This document shows positions 11,991 through 24,494 of a stretch of 64,000 nucleotides of DNA, piece by piece (position 1 is the first letter of the stretch; each line of letters starts with the position of its first letter). The stretch comes from Heterodera schachtii (lineage: Eukaryota > Nematoda > Chromadorea > Rhabditida > Heteroderidae): the NCBI GenBank assembly GCA_023374025.1, contig SIJG01000001.1, forward strand, positions 2,417,787-2,481,786, in the 5' to 3' direction. Below the pieces are notes generated by a model. The model saw only the letters and a program-made list of their open reading frames with translations. It was not told where the DNA came from and ran no database searches. Made by a program: the position numbers and the translations under genes.

Positions 11991-12812
11991 TCATTCAATC
12001 CATCGTAAAATGCTCAAATGCCCCGCGGGCATTTCGCCACAAATTTTAGCGGTAGAAAAATAAAAAGCACAACGGAGGCGGAAAGAAGAAAGAACCAGTA
12101 AGCCATTCATTCATTCATCCATTCATTCTTTGCACGACAAATCACGCGTAAATCAGCACGAAAAGCAATGGGTTAATTAGTGGGAATATCCGCAAAAAAC
12201 CAATCGAAAAGGACGGACGGAGCGGACGAGTGAGCGCCGAACAAATCAGAGCTACGCTTTTGCTTCTCAACAAATGAGAAAAATATTAAACGAATAGAGA
12301 AATAATGAAAGGAATGAACAAATTTGTAATGAAATTAAGTGATTGCTGATTTAAGGTAAATGAAAGCTTTTTCTCTATTAGCTTGTAAAACAAAAAATAC
12401 AAAGTTTTCAAAAATATAATCAAAAATTTCCGTTTGATTGTTTTTTTGGCAAATGCCCATATAGACAACATAGCACCGTTTCAACGTCTTGTAACCTTCA
12501 TTAATTAATTGTAAAAAAAATTTTTTTTCAATTTTTGTCAGTACAAATCAGTGGCGCTGAATTGTCCATCGGCGGATGAATTTGTTCGCTTGCGCTGTGC
12601 GACATTTACTCCCTCCCTCGCTCTCCTTCTCCCCCTTCTTTACGGCGTCGTCGGGTGCGGCGGCTAATTACTAATGAAGAGTGAGTGCCTTCGGCGATGT
12701 TGTGATCCAGTTCGGTCTGCTTCTGATAAACACATTCGCTTAATCGCCCTCCCCCCCCCCCCCCCCCCGCTGATCGTTTTCTTTGCCCGTGCTGTTTTTC
12801 GCGTTTGGTGTG
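11990..12812. other. Intergenic region upstream of the collagen gene
   Basis: AT-rich sequence with 'cattcatt' repeats, a short (TTAA)n stretch near 12500 and a C homopolymer near 12751-12768. I see no gene. Confidence 0.5.
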
Positions 12813-12820
12813 TATAAAAG
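12813..12820 (+). promoter_or_regulatory. TATA box of the cuticle collagen gene
   Basis: TATAAAAG in otherwise mixed sequence, upstream of the collagen start at 13175. A splice-acceptor-like site (ccgttag, ending about 13120) lies between, so the 5' UTR probably has an intron or a spliced-leader site. TATA boxes are common in moulting-cycle collagens. Confidence 0.6.
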
Positions 12821-13174
12821 GGTCTTTCGCCGCTTTGTCGGCCATCAGTCGTTGGTCGGTCGTCAGCTCTTTACTCGACAGGTCGGTGATCCGTTTCCAC
12901 GGATTAATCCCATCAAAGCAAAGAAATCCCTTCTCTGCAGAGAGTGCGCTGACTTCATTTGTTCAGCGCTCCGCCAGTGTCTCTAATCGTCAGTCCCCAA
13001 TCCAAAAGAGTAATTTTTAGAATTTTATTACAGCGAGGGCAATCAATGGGGTCGAGAATCTTGGGATGGACATTAATTGGTGCCACGAAACATTTTCCTA
13101 ATTAGTCTTTTTTCCGTTAGAAAGACGCCCCATCAAAAGCTGTGCAGGAGTGTCGTGCCCACCCACACAGCCCA

Positions 13175-14243
13175 ATGGAACCCCAAAAGCAGCCGATAAT
13201 GGCATTTGACGCCAACGGCGAGTCGGAGGAGCACCGTCAGCTCCGCCGGGTCGCCTTTTTCTCGATTGTGATCTCCACCGCGGCGGTGATCGCCTCCATC
13301 GTCACGCTGCCTATGCTGTACAGCTACGTGGCCTCCTTCCAAAGCCACTTGGTCCAGGAGACGGACTTCTGCAAAACACGCTCGCGTGACATGTGGACTG
13401 AGATGAGCATCTTGCACCAGTTCAGCGAGCAGCACACGCGTGGCAAGCGACAGTACGGACAGCCAGCGGCCGGCTACCAGCCGGTAGTCGCCGCTGCTGC
13501 GCCGGAGCAGTGCTGCCCGTGCCAGCAGGGACCGCCGGGACCATCAGGACCATCCGGAGAGGATGGTTAGCTCTAATTGTTTTGCAAAGTCAGCTAATAC
13601 AATGCCGTTGTTCAGGCCATGTGGGATCGGACGGAAAGGACGGCCTGGACGGCATCGATGGCAGAGACGGTCAGGTGCTGAAGAGTGCCATCCCGCATGA
13701 GCCGTGCATCATCTGCCCGCCCGGGCCTAACGGCAACCAGGGAGCGCCCGGACAGAAGGGACCCCGCGGACCCAAGGGACAACCAGGAGAACTGGGCAAG
13801 AACGGAGATAAGGGCACGCCCGGCTTCCAGGGACCGCTCGGACTCCAAGGACCTGGTAATCAACTTTGGGAGAGAGGGCTATAGGTCATTTTAAATTCCT
13901 CTTAAGTTGGACCGCCTGGACCTGCTGGCCCAATTGGGGCGCCCGGACGCGTCATCCAAGTCAATGGACCGGCGGGCCCGCAGGGACCGCCTGGTGAGTC
14001 TTTGGCATTTTAATCCATTTAAGTTCTTGCTTTTCAGGACCACCCGGAGTTGCGGGCAAAAAGGGCGTGCCTGGTAAAGACGGCACCAACGTTGGTGGTG
14101 GGCCCGGCCCCGTGGGCGACAACGGCCAACCCGGTCCACCCGGACAGCCCGGCCCTCCGGGTCAGCCTGGCCCGCCCGGACCTGCCGGCGAGCCCGGCTC
14201 TTGCGACCACTGCCCGCAGCCGCGCACGCCGCCGGGCTACTGA
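13175..14243 (+). CDS. Nematode cuticle collagen
   Basis: Exons 13175-13565, 13616-13855, 13907-13993 and 14038-14243, all joined in phase 1 within glycine codons. Protein order: cytoplasmic start with [15 protein letters not shown], then a membrane segment (about residues 28-52, [18 protein letters not shown]). This is the nematode cuticle collagen N-terminal module. A furin-type site RGKR follows near residue 90, where BLI-4-like proteases release the ectodomain. A CC-x-C knot comes next, then Gly-X-Y blocks interrupted by C-I-I-C, and a C-terminal CDHC pair. After processing and Cys cross-linking, such collagens assemble into the exoskeleton. Length is about 307 residues, typical of the family. 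The fourth exon is exceptionally Pro-rich. Confidence 0.97.
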
Positions 14244-15451
14244 GCGGTGCCGGAGGGGAAATGGGAGGGAAAGCGAAGAGAACGGCACAACTGAACAACT
14301 TGGGATGGTGGCATTTTCTTTACAACAAACAAAGAAGAACAAAACGGCGATTTGATTAACACCACATGAGCAACAAGATCAGCTCCAGCAGAGACGACGA
14401 CGACGAAAAACACGCACAGTCCAAAGACCGGACAAAAGGACGACAGACATTTCATACACTCCCGAATAAGACCCGGGGCAATGGAGACGGACAACGGCGA
14501 GAGATCTTTGGCAGAAGAGAGGGCGGCGAAACTCAGAAAGGAGGCAAACATCACGTGAAGAGAGAAAGAGCGAAGACCGACAGAACCCTAACAATTAATT
14601 GAGTGATCAGTCCACCGATCGTCCCATTTCTTTGGTTAATTAATGTTCGGGCCAATGACAGAGCGATGATAAAGCTTCGACTGACCAATGCATTTGCAAA
14701 ACTTAAGGTATCCACGCAAAAAAAAGAACATTTTGGCAAATTATTAAGTCTCTCTCACAATTCACTTTAAAAAATAAAAATAGAAGAAGAATTTGTCATT
14801 TCTAACAAAAATTTTCTACGGTTTTCTTATTTTGTGCTTCGCTAATTAGCATTTTCTTCATTAGCACTGCCAATTCTCCCATTTTAATAAATTAATTAAT
14901 TAATTGATGTCATTATTCACATTTTGAGCACGGAAAATTTTCCAAATAGGCTTAATTTTGCCGATTTCTAAATTGTATGGATTTATTCTGCCCCCCCCCC
15001 CCCCTCTTTATAATGCTATTTGTTATCCAATGTTTGTCACGGCAATTGCCATTGATAGGATTCCGGATTTTGAGAATTGTGGAGGGGGGGCAGAAGGAGA
15101 AGATGAGTAAGGAAAAGCGGATAAACAAAGGGGATGAGTAAGAATTAGCTAAATTGGAATTAATGGAGTTGCCAATGATGGCATTGGAAGTGGAAAAGTT
15201 CGACGGCTTTTTCTTGGATTTTTCCCAGCAGAAACATTTAACAAATTTAAATAAAGTTAAATTATTTATTATTTGCATTGAATTAACGCACAAGTCAAAA
15301 AGCACATTAATTGAGGGACGGAAGAACAAAAGAAAAAACAAAAATTAAATTAATCGGATAAAAAAATCCGTTACGAGATTATTTATTTGTTCGATGGCTG
15401 AACAAACAAATGGTAATGCCAGATCAGTGGGAGAACGATGAGATTGTCTGA
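14244..15451. other. Region between collagen and GPCR genes
   Basis: Collagen 3' UTR, then AT-rich spacer with a C homopolymer near 14992-15004. Open frames at 14366-14602 and 14952-15341 have low-complexity composition and no splice context. I see no gene. Confidence 0.5.
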
Positions 15452-18400
15452 TCAGCCGCTGCTCCGGAAGCTCGAGTTTCGATCGCGCGTCAAAATGCGC
15501 CGGAAGGCCATGCGAAAGTCGCGTGAAAAGGCGGCGTACAACAGAGGGTTCAGCGCGGAGTTGGCATAGCCAAGCCAAAAGGACAGCGAGAAAAGCCAAC
15601 CCGGGATGCACGAGCCAACCGGACAGAGGTGGAAGGCCTGGAAAGAGGCGAGATAAATAGGGTAATTAATTAATTAATGAGTGAGTGAGTGAGTGAGTGG
15701 GTGGGACGGACTATTCTTGGATAAGTACTGCTAGAAACAACGAAGCAATTTTTGGGGACCATAAGATAAATGGCAAAAATAGCGAAAAAGAACACTTACG
15801 TTAATGAACGTAAAAACTCACTTGGAGCACGTAAATGATGGTGAACGGAAGCCAACAACAGGTGAAACAGCCGACAACAACTAAAAAGTAAAGACAATTT
15901 AATTTAGTAAGCAGTTATTTGGCAAATTGGTCCACAGCGAATGGCCTAAATTGACCGCCGCCGCCCCCCCCCTCCCGGCTTTTGTTGTGGTGCCCACCTG
16001 CGATTGTGCGTGCCACGCGCATTTCCGTGCGTAACGAATTCTTGGCGAACTGAATGGTCGGGTAGAGCAAAAGCCGCTCGCTTTGGCGTCGGTTAATTGC
16101 GGTGGTGGTCGAATGTTTTGTACCGCCACCGCCTCCGCCGGCAAAAAGAGAAGTGATCACCGCCGGAAACCAAACCGCGCGGTCCACCGTCCGCTCGATG
16201 GCCGAACGCTGCTGCTGGAGCGCGGCGATGCAACGCAACTTTTGCTCGTGCTCAAGCAGCAGGTGCATATTGTGGGCCAACGCGGCGCAGCCGCGGGCGT
16301 TCTCATCCGTCGGCGCCGAACTGGCGGAAGACCACAAAAGCATTGACGGACAGAAGTGGGTGCTGCCATGCTTCTGCTGCAGCTGGGCCATTTCTGTGAT
16401 TGGCGAATTTTTCAATAATTGTAATTAGCTTCTTCTTTTCTTCGTTTATCCTTGAGAAATGTCGCCTTTCCTCGAGGACTGTGTCTAATTTTGCCTTAGT
16501 TTTCTCCTCCATACATTAATCGCTTTAATTTTGCTAATAAATGGATTTCTTTTCGGAATTCAGCACAATTCGATGCAATTTCCACATTAAACGGTGTTCG
16601 GTTTTGCCTCCGTTTACCCACTCACTGATTCGTTTGATGCGCTTCAGCCAAAGTTTCCGCACGTTCTGCTTGCGCACCTCGGCCACCTCGTGGCACAACG
16701 AATTGGCGCCGCCGCTGCTCTTCGGCGAGTCCAGCGACGTGCTGAATGTTTCGCGTCGCGCGACGCCGAAAGTGGCGCCGCTGGCGATACTTAGTGCCGC
16801 GTAACTGCCCAAAGTGTCTTTTCGACTTGAGGGCAGCGATTGAAGCTGATTATGTGCGACACATTGCCCATTGGGCGCTTCACTTTGTTGCGCGATTGTT
16901 GCTGTTGAAGGGGATTTAGGCCTACGTTTAATAGGACGAATAAATTGCCATTAATTACCATGGAATGCCGTGGTGGGCAGCGACTGCTGGTGGTCAAAAG
17001 TCACCGCCATTGTCCTGCTGTTATTAGCCGTGCCGTGCGTTTGCTGAATTGCACTGGAGCCCAGCGAGGACTTCTTCAGCAAACTGAACGAACGATGGCG
17101 CTTTTGCTGAAGACGGAAAGTGAAAAATTACAAGCCTTTCGGGCTTTTACCGTAATTTTGTGTTAATTTGCTTAGTTCGGATAGAGTGAAAAAAACAGTA
17201 TGCCAAAGGCATCGTTTTGCGTCAGTACCATCCCCGGAAGGGGTTAATGCGACCCAAAATGTCTATGTGTTTTATATAAAACAAAATGTAGGAAATCCGT
17301 GCGTGCCCAATAAATAATCCAATGAAGGAATGGCACTTTCTTCAACAAACAAAAGAGGATTTGATTTTGAAATGGAATGTTTAAAGATCTAAGGATATTT
17401 TTCCTCCGTTTTCACCTCTTTTGCTGCGAGTGTTTGCTGCTGGTGCCAATTGGTTTCTGCTGCTGTCGTTCCGCCCATTTTGCACAATGTTCGGCAGCTT
17501 CCGCCCCGGTGGACGCGCAGCGCTCTGTCCGCCGTTTGTGCCGCGTCCAATTGCAGCAAGTGCTGCTGTTGCTGCAGCTGTTTGCCGGCACTCGCCGCGG
17601 ACGCACTGCGGGCGGGGAACGGCGACTGAGACAGTTTCCGCTTGGAGTCGAGCACAGTGCAGAAGATGGACACGTTCAGACCCACCTGACGAATGAATGG
17701 ATAAACAAATTCCGATGTTTTCTAAATGGTTGACCGACCATCAGAATCATTGGCAAGATGAAGGAGATGGTGGCGGAGAAGAGAATGTACGGGTCCGAGT
17801 TGGTCACCGGCGTGCACGTGTTGGCCAACTCGAAAAGGACGGCGGTTGACGAATGGTTGCTGTCCAGCAGGGCGTCCATCTCCACTTGGGAGGAGGTGGT
17901 GACCAGGAAAAGGTCCGACAGAAGCGGCGGAAGTGCCAACGCAGCCGAAATCAGCCAAACGGCGGAGATGGTAAATTTGGACAGACTGAAAGGGCTGCAT
18001 TTAAAATGGCGAAAAATGCCAAAGTTTGTAGATTAATTTGTCGCACCGGCTTGACGAAATCAGACGACCGTATTTGATGGGCTGTTTGACCGCCATGTAA
18101 CGGTCGAAACTGATGGCCAAAAGGTTGTAAATGGAGGCGGTGCTCAGCAGAATGTCCAAGGACAGCCAACTTCGGCACCATAGAGTGCCAAAGTGCCACC
18201 GGTTGGAGAACTCCTGCAAAACAACAAATCAATCAGCACATCTGCCAATCATTCATTGACTGAATGAGATTGATCAGAATGAGTGGCGGCACCTGAATGA
18301 TGGAGAAGGGCAAAATGAGACAGCCCAACAGAAAGTCGGACATCGTCAGGGAGAACACGATGCTGTTAGTGGAGGTGTGCAATGTCTTCTGACTGATCAA

Positions 18401-18502
18401 AATGTACAGCACGAACACGTTGCCGCACACCACCAACAAGTTGATGGTGCCGAGCAGTGCCGGCAATGCCACCGAAGCCATCCATTCGATGGGTGCCGAC
18501 AT
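15452..18502 (-). CDS. Class A GPCR, biogenic-amine (dopamine/octopamine-like) receptor
   Basis: Nine minus-strand exons with consistent phases: 18502-18293, 18213-18047, 17985-17739, 17685-17416, 17106-16959, 16901-16626, 16393-15998, 15880-15822, 15637-15452. TM1-2 are in exon 1 ([19 protein letters not shown] with Asp2.50). TM3 has the amine-binding Asp3.32 ([17 protein letters not shown]) and the DRY motif (FDRYMAV). TM4-5 follow, with Ser5.42 and Ser5.46 in [10 protein letters not shown], as in catecholamine receptors. Intracellular loop 3 is very long (exons 4-7, Gln-, Ser- and Gly-rich). TM6 has CCWLPF and TM7 has [18 protein letters not shown] 18502 follows an in-frame stop, unless a further upstream exon exists. 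D2-like dopamine or octopamine receptor is the best guess; ligand not provable here. Confidence 0.92.
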
Positions 18503-19394
18503 TGGCACAATGCCGTGGAAAATGGACGAAAATTATGGGTTTATATCACACAAAGGCAAAATAACAAATCTGAGAATAAGCCAAAGTACAATAAAATGTT
18601 AAAAATAGAACAGTAAATTCGCATCGGAAAGAGTTATGACAAAGAAAAATGCCGAAAGGAAAACAATAATTAAATATTAAATGGCAGCATCAAAAGGACA
18701 AATGGTCTTTTACCTAATATTAAAAAAGTCAGATAGAGAGGTTTTTGCAATTAATTAGAACGGATAAATTCGGCTAATTATGGCTAATTGCGGCGGGGGC
18801 AGTGAATGGTCGGGCGGAGTGACAAAAATAAAAAACTCGGAAATCCGTAAGATCAAAATAAAATGAAATTTTATAATAAAACTGGAAAATTAAATTATAA
18901 GGATAAAAGACAAAAAACAAAATTTGATTTTAATTCGAAAAAGGGTAGAGTCAAATATAAGCAAAGGCTTTAAGGGAATTTACCAATTGGATAAAGCGAT
19001 AAGGCAAAGGAAAATGAATAATGAAAAAGTTCTGGGGTTAGTGGGCAAAGGGGCGGGGGTGGGGATAAAGCATAAAACATCCTCACAAATAAATCGGAGG
19101 GGGCGGGGGGTGAAGCATAAGTGGGGCAGCGAGAGGATGGGCGAAGGGGGAGGAACAACACAACACGGAACGGAATGGCACAGCTCAAATGGCACAACAA
19201 CAGATTATTGTATATGGGGCTAAATGTTCAAAGTAAAGGCACCCGCCGCACCCATCGGCGGCAGAGATTTTTCTGGCAGAAAAAAAAAACGGAAATGTTT
19301 TTGGCCTAGTCGAATTTTTTTTTAATTTTGTCTTGAGATTAAAATCTCTGAAGCCAAACTGACGGCGCCGCCTCGCCCCCTCCCGCCACCCCTT

Positions 19395-19419
19395 CTCCCC
19401 CCCCCCCTCTTCTCTCTCT

Positions 19420-19458
<39 letters not shown>

Positions 19459-19585
19459 TTTCCTTTCTCCCTCTCCCTCCCGCTCTCTCCCTCTTCCCTT
19501 CTCCCCTCTTCCCTCTCTCTCTCTCTTTATCTCTCTTTGTCTCTCTCTTTCGCTTTCTCTCTCTATTTTCCTTTCTCCCTCTCTC
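19395..19585. repeat. (CT)n polypyrimidine tract
   Basis: Nearly uninterrupted CT/CTCC repeats on the plus strand with short interruptions. Confidence 0.95.
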
Positions 19586-22500
19586 TTTTGCTCCCGAAAA
19601 TTTAAATGTGAAAAACCGAAATTAATGAACCATTGATGATGCTACTACACCTTTGGTGATGATACAAATCACCATTACTTTGGCATTATTTATTTGTTTG
19701 TTTCCCCACATTTTTTATGGCGTTCCTTTCGTTTTCGTTTTTATTTTGTTTTGTTTTGCTTGGCTTGGCTTGGGTTGGATTGGATTTGTTTGAGTTGGTG
19801 CGTCATCGGCAGACCGCGGCATCGCCGCCGCGTGATGGCCGTTGCCTCATTTTCTCGGCATTTATTGTACAAAAAGTGCGCCCGCCGTTCGCTATCCGTT
19901 CGCCATTTCTTTTATTGTTTTGTCCGTTCTCCTTTTGTGCCTTTGTCCTTCTCACATAACATACCCATGTGATAATTATGAATTACGCGCCCGAGGATTA
20001 ACAGAGAGAGAGAGAATTTGCTAATTAATTGCTAATGAGAAGGACAGATTTAGGGGGGGAAACGAATTCAGGGGAATTCAGTGGCAAAGAATGTGTTAGC
20101 CCAGGCAAATATTAAAAAAGTTTAAAAGATGGGCAGACAATTTGCCCCAGGCAAACCCAAAAAAGGGAATTTCTGCAGCTGAGTTATTTTGTTGGCATTG
20201 GCATTGGCGTAATGTTTGTTTTGGCGGAAATTTGCAAAATAAGCGAAATTGAAAAATACACACAAATATTTGCTAACAATAAACATAAGCATGAACCATT
20301 GAATAGATTTTTTAAGGGGTTTTTGCCGCCCTTATTGGCTATACAATTTTCTTACATACATTAAAATCTCAACACTACTAATAATACCCAATTATTAATT
20401 TTTCTTTTTGAAGTTCAATAATTTTAAAAGTGTATTAAGGACAATTATAATCTATTTTAAAAAGTGTATTATGATTTAAATGATAATAGAATAATAAAAA
20501 GAAAATGAAAGACAAAAAATGGGAAAAAGTGAGAAAAACGAAGAGAATAATTGAACAAAGCAAATTATTGTTAGTAAAATAAATAAAATATCGGCATAAA
20601 TCATAAAGATTCTGGAGCATTTAATTCATATTCATGCGAATTGTGTGAAGAGCCGACAAAATTGGCAAAAACGAACTAAGAGACCATTCATCATCATCAG
20701 AAGAAGAAGAAGAAGACCGCAATAAAAGAGCAATTTGGCAGGGAAACAAACAAAAAAAGCGGCACTTATTGGCCCAATTTGGCAATTTCCGGTCGCCAAT
20801 TAAATTTGAGCAAATGAATGAATGAATGAATGAATGAAAGAAGCCATGCTTAAAAGGGGGAGGGATTCTCGTGGAAATGCAAAATGGGGGGGGGGGGCAG
20901 CGGACAAAGTTTGTCCAAGAGGGATATGACCAAACATAATCGAATTTCATTAAATATATGCAAATTAATTAGCAATGGCATCGGGATTTGCCATTGACAT
21001 GCGCACCTAAATAATGAGGATTAAGTTAAAAATAGAATTTTTGATATAAATAGGACGAAATGAAATGAAGAAACATTTTTTGAAAAATGAAATTTGGTTC
21101 CAAAAAGTTAGCGAAAAATTAAAAAATTAGCGAAAAATTGGCCGGAAATGCGCAACTGAGGCTTACAAAATATGCTCAAGAAGCAAAGTCAATTAACGGC
21201 GAATTGGCCATTCCTTTTATGCGGAAAGGGCAAATTTCGTCAGAGATTAAAAAAGAAATTTTCATTCTGTCAGAAGCAAAACAAATTTTTCATAAGTTAT
21301 TTTCAAATTAGTCTTGAGTTTATTGGGTTCACATTGAAAAGCAAAATTACAAATTTGCGTTTCTGAGAGAATTTTTGGCAAAAAAAAAAAACGACGGCAC
21401 AGCGAAAAGAGAGGAGAGATTTGGGGGAATTGGGCCGGGGAATAAGCGGCGGATGATTGGCCATTTCCCTTTCTGTCCCCCCGGGGGTCACCGACGCAAA
21501 TTTTGTCACCTGCCGCTGCCGCTTAATTTCTCATTACTTTTGCTTATTGTTTTTGGCATTTGCCATTCTTTTCTGAATGTGTCACTAATTTTCATTTTTA
21601 CACTTCCCGGAAAAGAAAAATTGGGGCACAGGTGAAGAGATTTGATTGGAAAATGTTATGATGTTTTCCGAATTGAGTTGCCGAAAAGCCCACCAACCCA
21701 AAACAGAACAAATAAAATGGAAGGAACAAAAAAATAAATTAAAAAAGCTTTACTGAGTTTAGCAAATTTATTTAAATTTTAAAGCTAATCTCTTAATTTT
21801 CAAATATTTTTTTCTTACATAAAGGAAAGCTTTGAATATCGCTCGGGGATAGGATTGTGTAAAATGGTGCCATTTTTGCCATTTTACGGAGGCGGCGCGG
21901 GGAGCGGCGGCGGTTACTAAACTGAGAAAACGCCTCTTTTTCTTCTCCCCTTTCTCCCTCTTCTATCCGCTCGCCGGAGGCGATTTGTGCCATCGTTGGC
22001 CAATGCCGTGGCCGGAAGCGGTACGTTTCAAAGAGTGATGAACAGCAATAAAATGCCAGTCAGCTGAACGGACGGACGGATGGCGGAAGGACGGGAGAAA
22101 ACAATTTCAATACGTGTGAGAGGGGAAAAACAAAAAAATAAAAATAAATAAAATGGAAAATTACAAATTTGAATGGCGAGGCACACAAAAAAGGGACGAA
22201 ACAGAAGAAAAGAGCGATGGAAAAGGGGAAACGGAGGAATAAAAATATTAAAAAAAAATCAAAATATAAAAAAAAAATTAAATCCAATTAACAAATTTAA
22301 AAAAAATGTAACTCTTCTAAGACTATTATATCCTCTGCGGTTTAGAAATTTTACTATATGCTCCATCTCTTTCTATATATTAGGTCGCAACTCCTTAAAT
22401 AAAAATTAAATTCTAGAATTTAAGTTCGTTAATTTAGTCATTGAAATTAATACTGGCCATTTAACATTTATGTGCCCTCTGCTGTTGGTCACCGCCCTCG

Positions 22501-23302
22501 CCCACCCCCTCCCCGACCAATGATCACTACGGTAGCTTTAGTTACGGTGCTACAGTTTCCCCGTTCGGTTCAACGATTAAGTGACGGTCAAATGGGATTC
22601 TTCGTAATATGGAGGATTAAGTAAAGGATTTATGACACTTCTGCTGAAGTAGCCTTAATAAGCTAAATATTCTGAGTAATTGCACTTATTGGACCGCACC
22701 GGAAGGCACAAAAGGCGACAGGGGGGGGAAACGGAAAGGATGGGGGGGGGGGGAGAGAAAGGGGGGGGGGGGGGGGAGGGGAAGGGAATGGGCGTCCCCT
22801 CCGATGACTAAAAAAAAGGCAATTAGCGATGGGATAGGCCAATTTGAGAGGCGAAAAGCGTTCCCCCGTCGACGGAGGGGCAGCAAAAGTCATTGCTCAG
22901 TCACTGATAAGTCATATTTACACAGATTATGTACAATACATTAGAATTTTATCCGCAAAATTTGTTACGTAATCCAATAGAAGAAAATGAGGGGGGGGGG
23001 GGGGAAGAGAAAATGGGAAAAGGGAAGAAAGGAGGAGAAACTGGAAGAGGGATGAGCAAAAAGGAGGAAGAAGATGAAAAGGAAGAGAAAGGGGGAATGA
23101 TGGCATGGAATGGGAGAGAAAGGAAAGGAAAGGGCAAATGAATAATGAATGAAAATGAGCAAATGGAAATGGAAATGGAAAGGGAAAGTGATGACGGCAT
23201 TTAGCAGTGTTAAAACATTGGCACATAATGAGATGATTGATGGGAAGGGAATGCTCATGAAAAGATAAAGCGGAAGAAGGTGAAAAGAAAGTATCATGTT
23301 GG

Positions 23303-23845
23303 TATGCACAATGCTAAGGATATTTATCTGTAGCTAGCGATATGTGGATAGGGTAGCTGCAGATAAAAAAATCTGCAGATAAAATCCCTATGCACAATGC
23401 TAGCGCTAACTATCTGCAGCTGAAGATTTTTTTATCTGCAGATACCCATCCGCAGCAACTCTCTCGTCACACATCTTTTTATCTTTTCTATCTTCAAGAG
23501 AAATTTTTTAACTCAAATTTGGTTAGCAAAATTTTTTTGCGTAAAAAGGCGTAAAAACTTATTCCTGGGGGTTTTCGAGGTCGCTGATCATGAATCTGAC
23601 ATTTATTTCAACCAATTCCTAACTCGAACTCGAAAGTTCGAATTTTCGGTTTTTGTTCAATCATCATAAAATGTAAACCAAAAAATTTTAGAGATATTAA
23701 ATGTTATTTAGTACAATTTTTTGAATTTTTAAACTTATTTTTTGGGATTTTAATCGACATTTCTATCGAAATATCCTCGTCTCGATGAGGCTAGTGATTT
23801 TAATCTGCAGATAGGTAGCATTGTGCATACCAGCATCAGAAGAGA
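23303..23845. mobile_element. Short TIR element (MITE-like)
   Basis: The ends are an inverted repeat, 'ggtatgcacaatgcta' at about 23302 and 'tagcattgtgcatacc' at about 23817. A subterminal 'tatctgcagat' word is repeated in both orientations, and a second 'atgcacaatgctagc' copy occurs near 23392. There is no coding capacity. No convincing target-site duplication is seen, so the superfamily stays open. Confidence 0.65.
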
Positions 23846-24494
23846 CGGACGGAAGAGGAAAAGAAATGATTATGGAAATGGAAAAACCGAAAAAGAGAGA
23901 AATTGTAAATTAAAACGGAGGTTGAAGGGATGAAGCCTTTCTTTTCCAAAAGAATTCGGGGAAGAAGAAGCCTTTTATAATCCGCCTTAAATATTCATCA
24001 GAAAAATCCAATGAAATCCCTTCACTTTCTTGGAATGTTTCTTTGCTTTCTATGTAAAATAAAAATTTTAATTAGGCTAACTTCGGCACAATGCCAAATT
24101 TGGGCATCGGTGGCAAAATTCGTTTATTTGGAAACAGAAAGAGCAAATCGAGAAGGGAGGGAGGGACCCTTCTTTATTTTATTTTTTGCATGTCAATTTT
24201 ATAAATTAATGATAATATTAAAAGGTTCACGGAAGGATTTTTTTACAGAGGGGAGAAAATTAAGCCAAATTGACCACTTTCAAATGCAAAAGTTAATTAT
24301 TTTTTATTTGCTTTAATGGATTAAATGTAATCCGTGCTCTTATGTTCATAAAGTGCGCTGCAACTTCCCATCCTTAATGGATGGTTGGTAATTATGGTTT
24401 AATCAATTCCTAAAATTAAGAAAATATTCAAACAAATTAATGGTTTTTCATGTAAAGTACATAAAAACAGTCCAGTCCCTTTCCAATTGCTGCT

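Larger units (their letters stand above)
18600..24490. other. Long gene-poor region
   Basis: About 5.9 kb without a supported exon. Contents: a pyrimidine (CT)n tract at 19395-19585, poly-G runs near 20888, 22741, 22760 and 22995, a purine-rich block 22980-23150, and an inverted-repeat element at 23303-23845. The frames between 19694 and 24316 are low-complexity or lack splice context. Confidence 0.6.

Noticed and set aside
22663..23309. Several frames of about 100 codons rich in Phe/Pro/Ser.
   Set aside because: Purine-tract artefacts without start context or splice sites.
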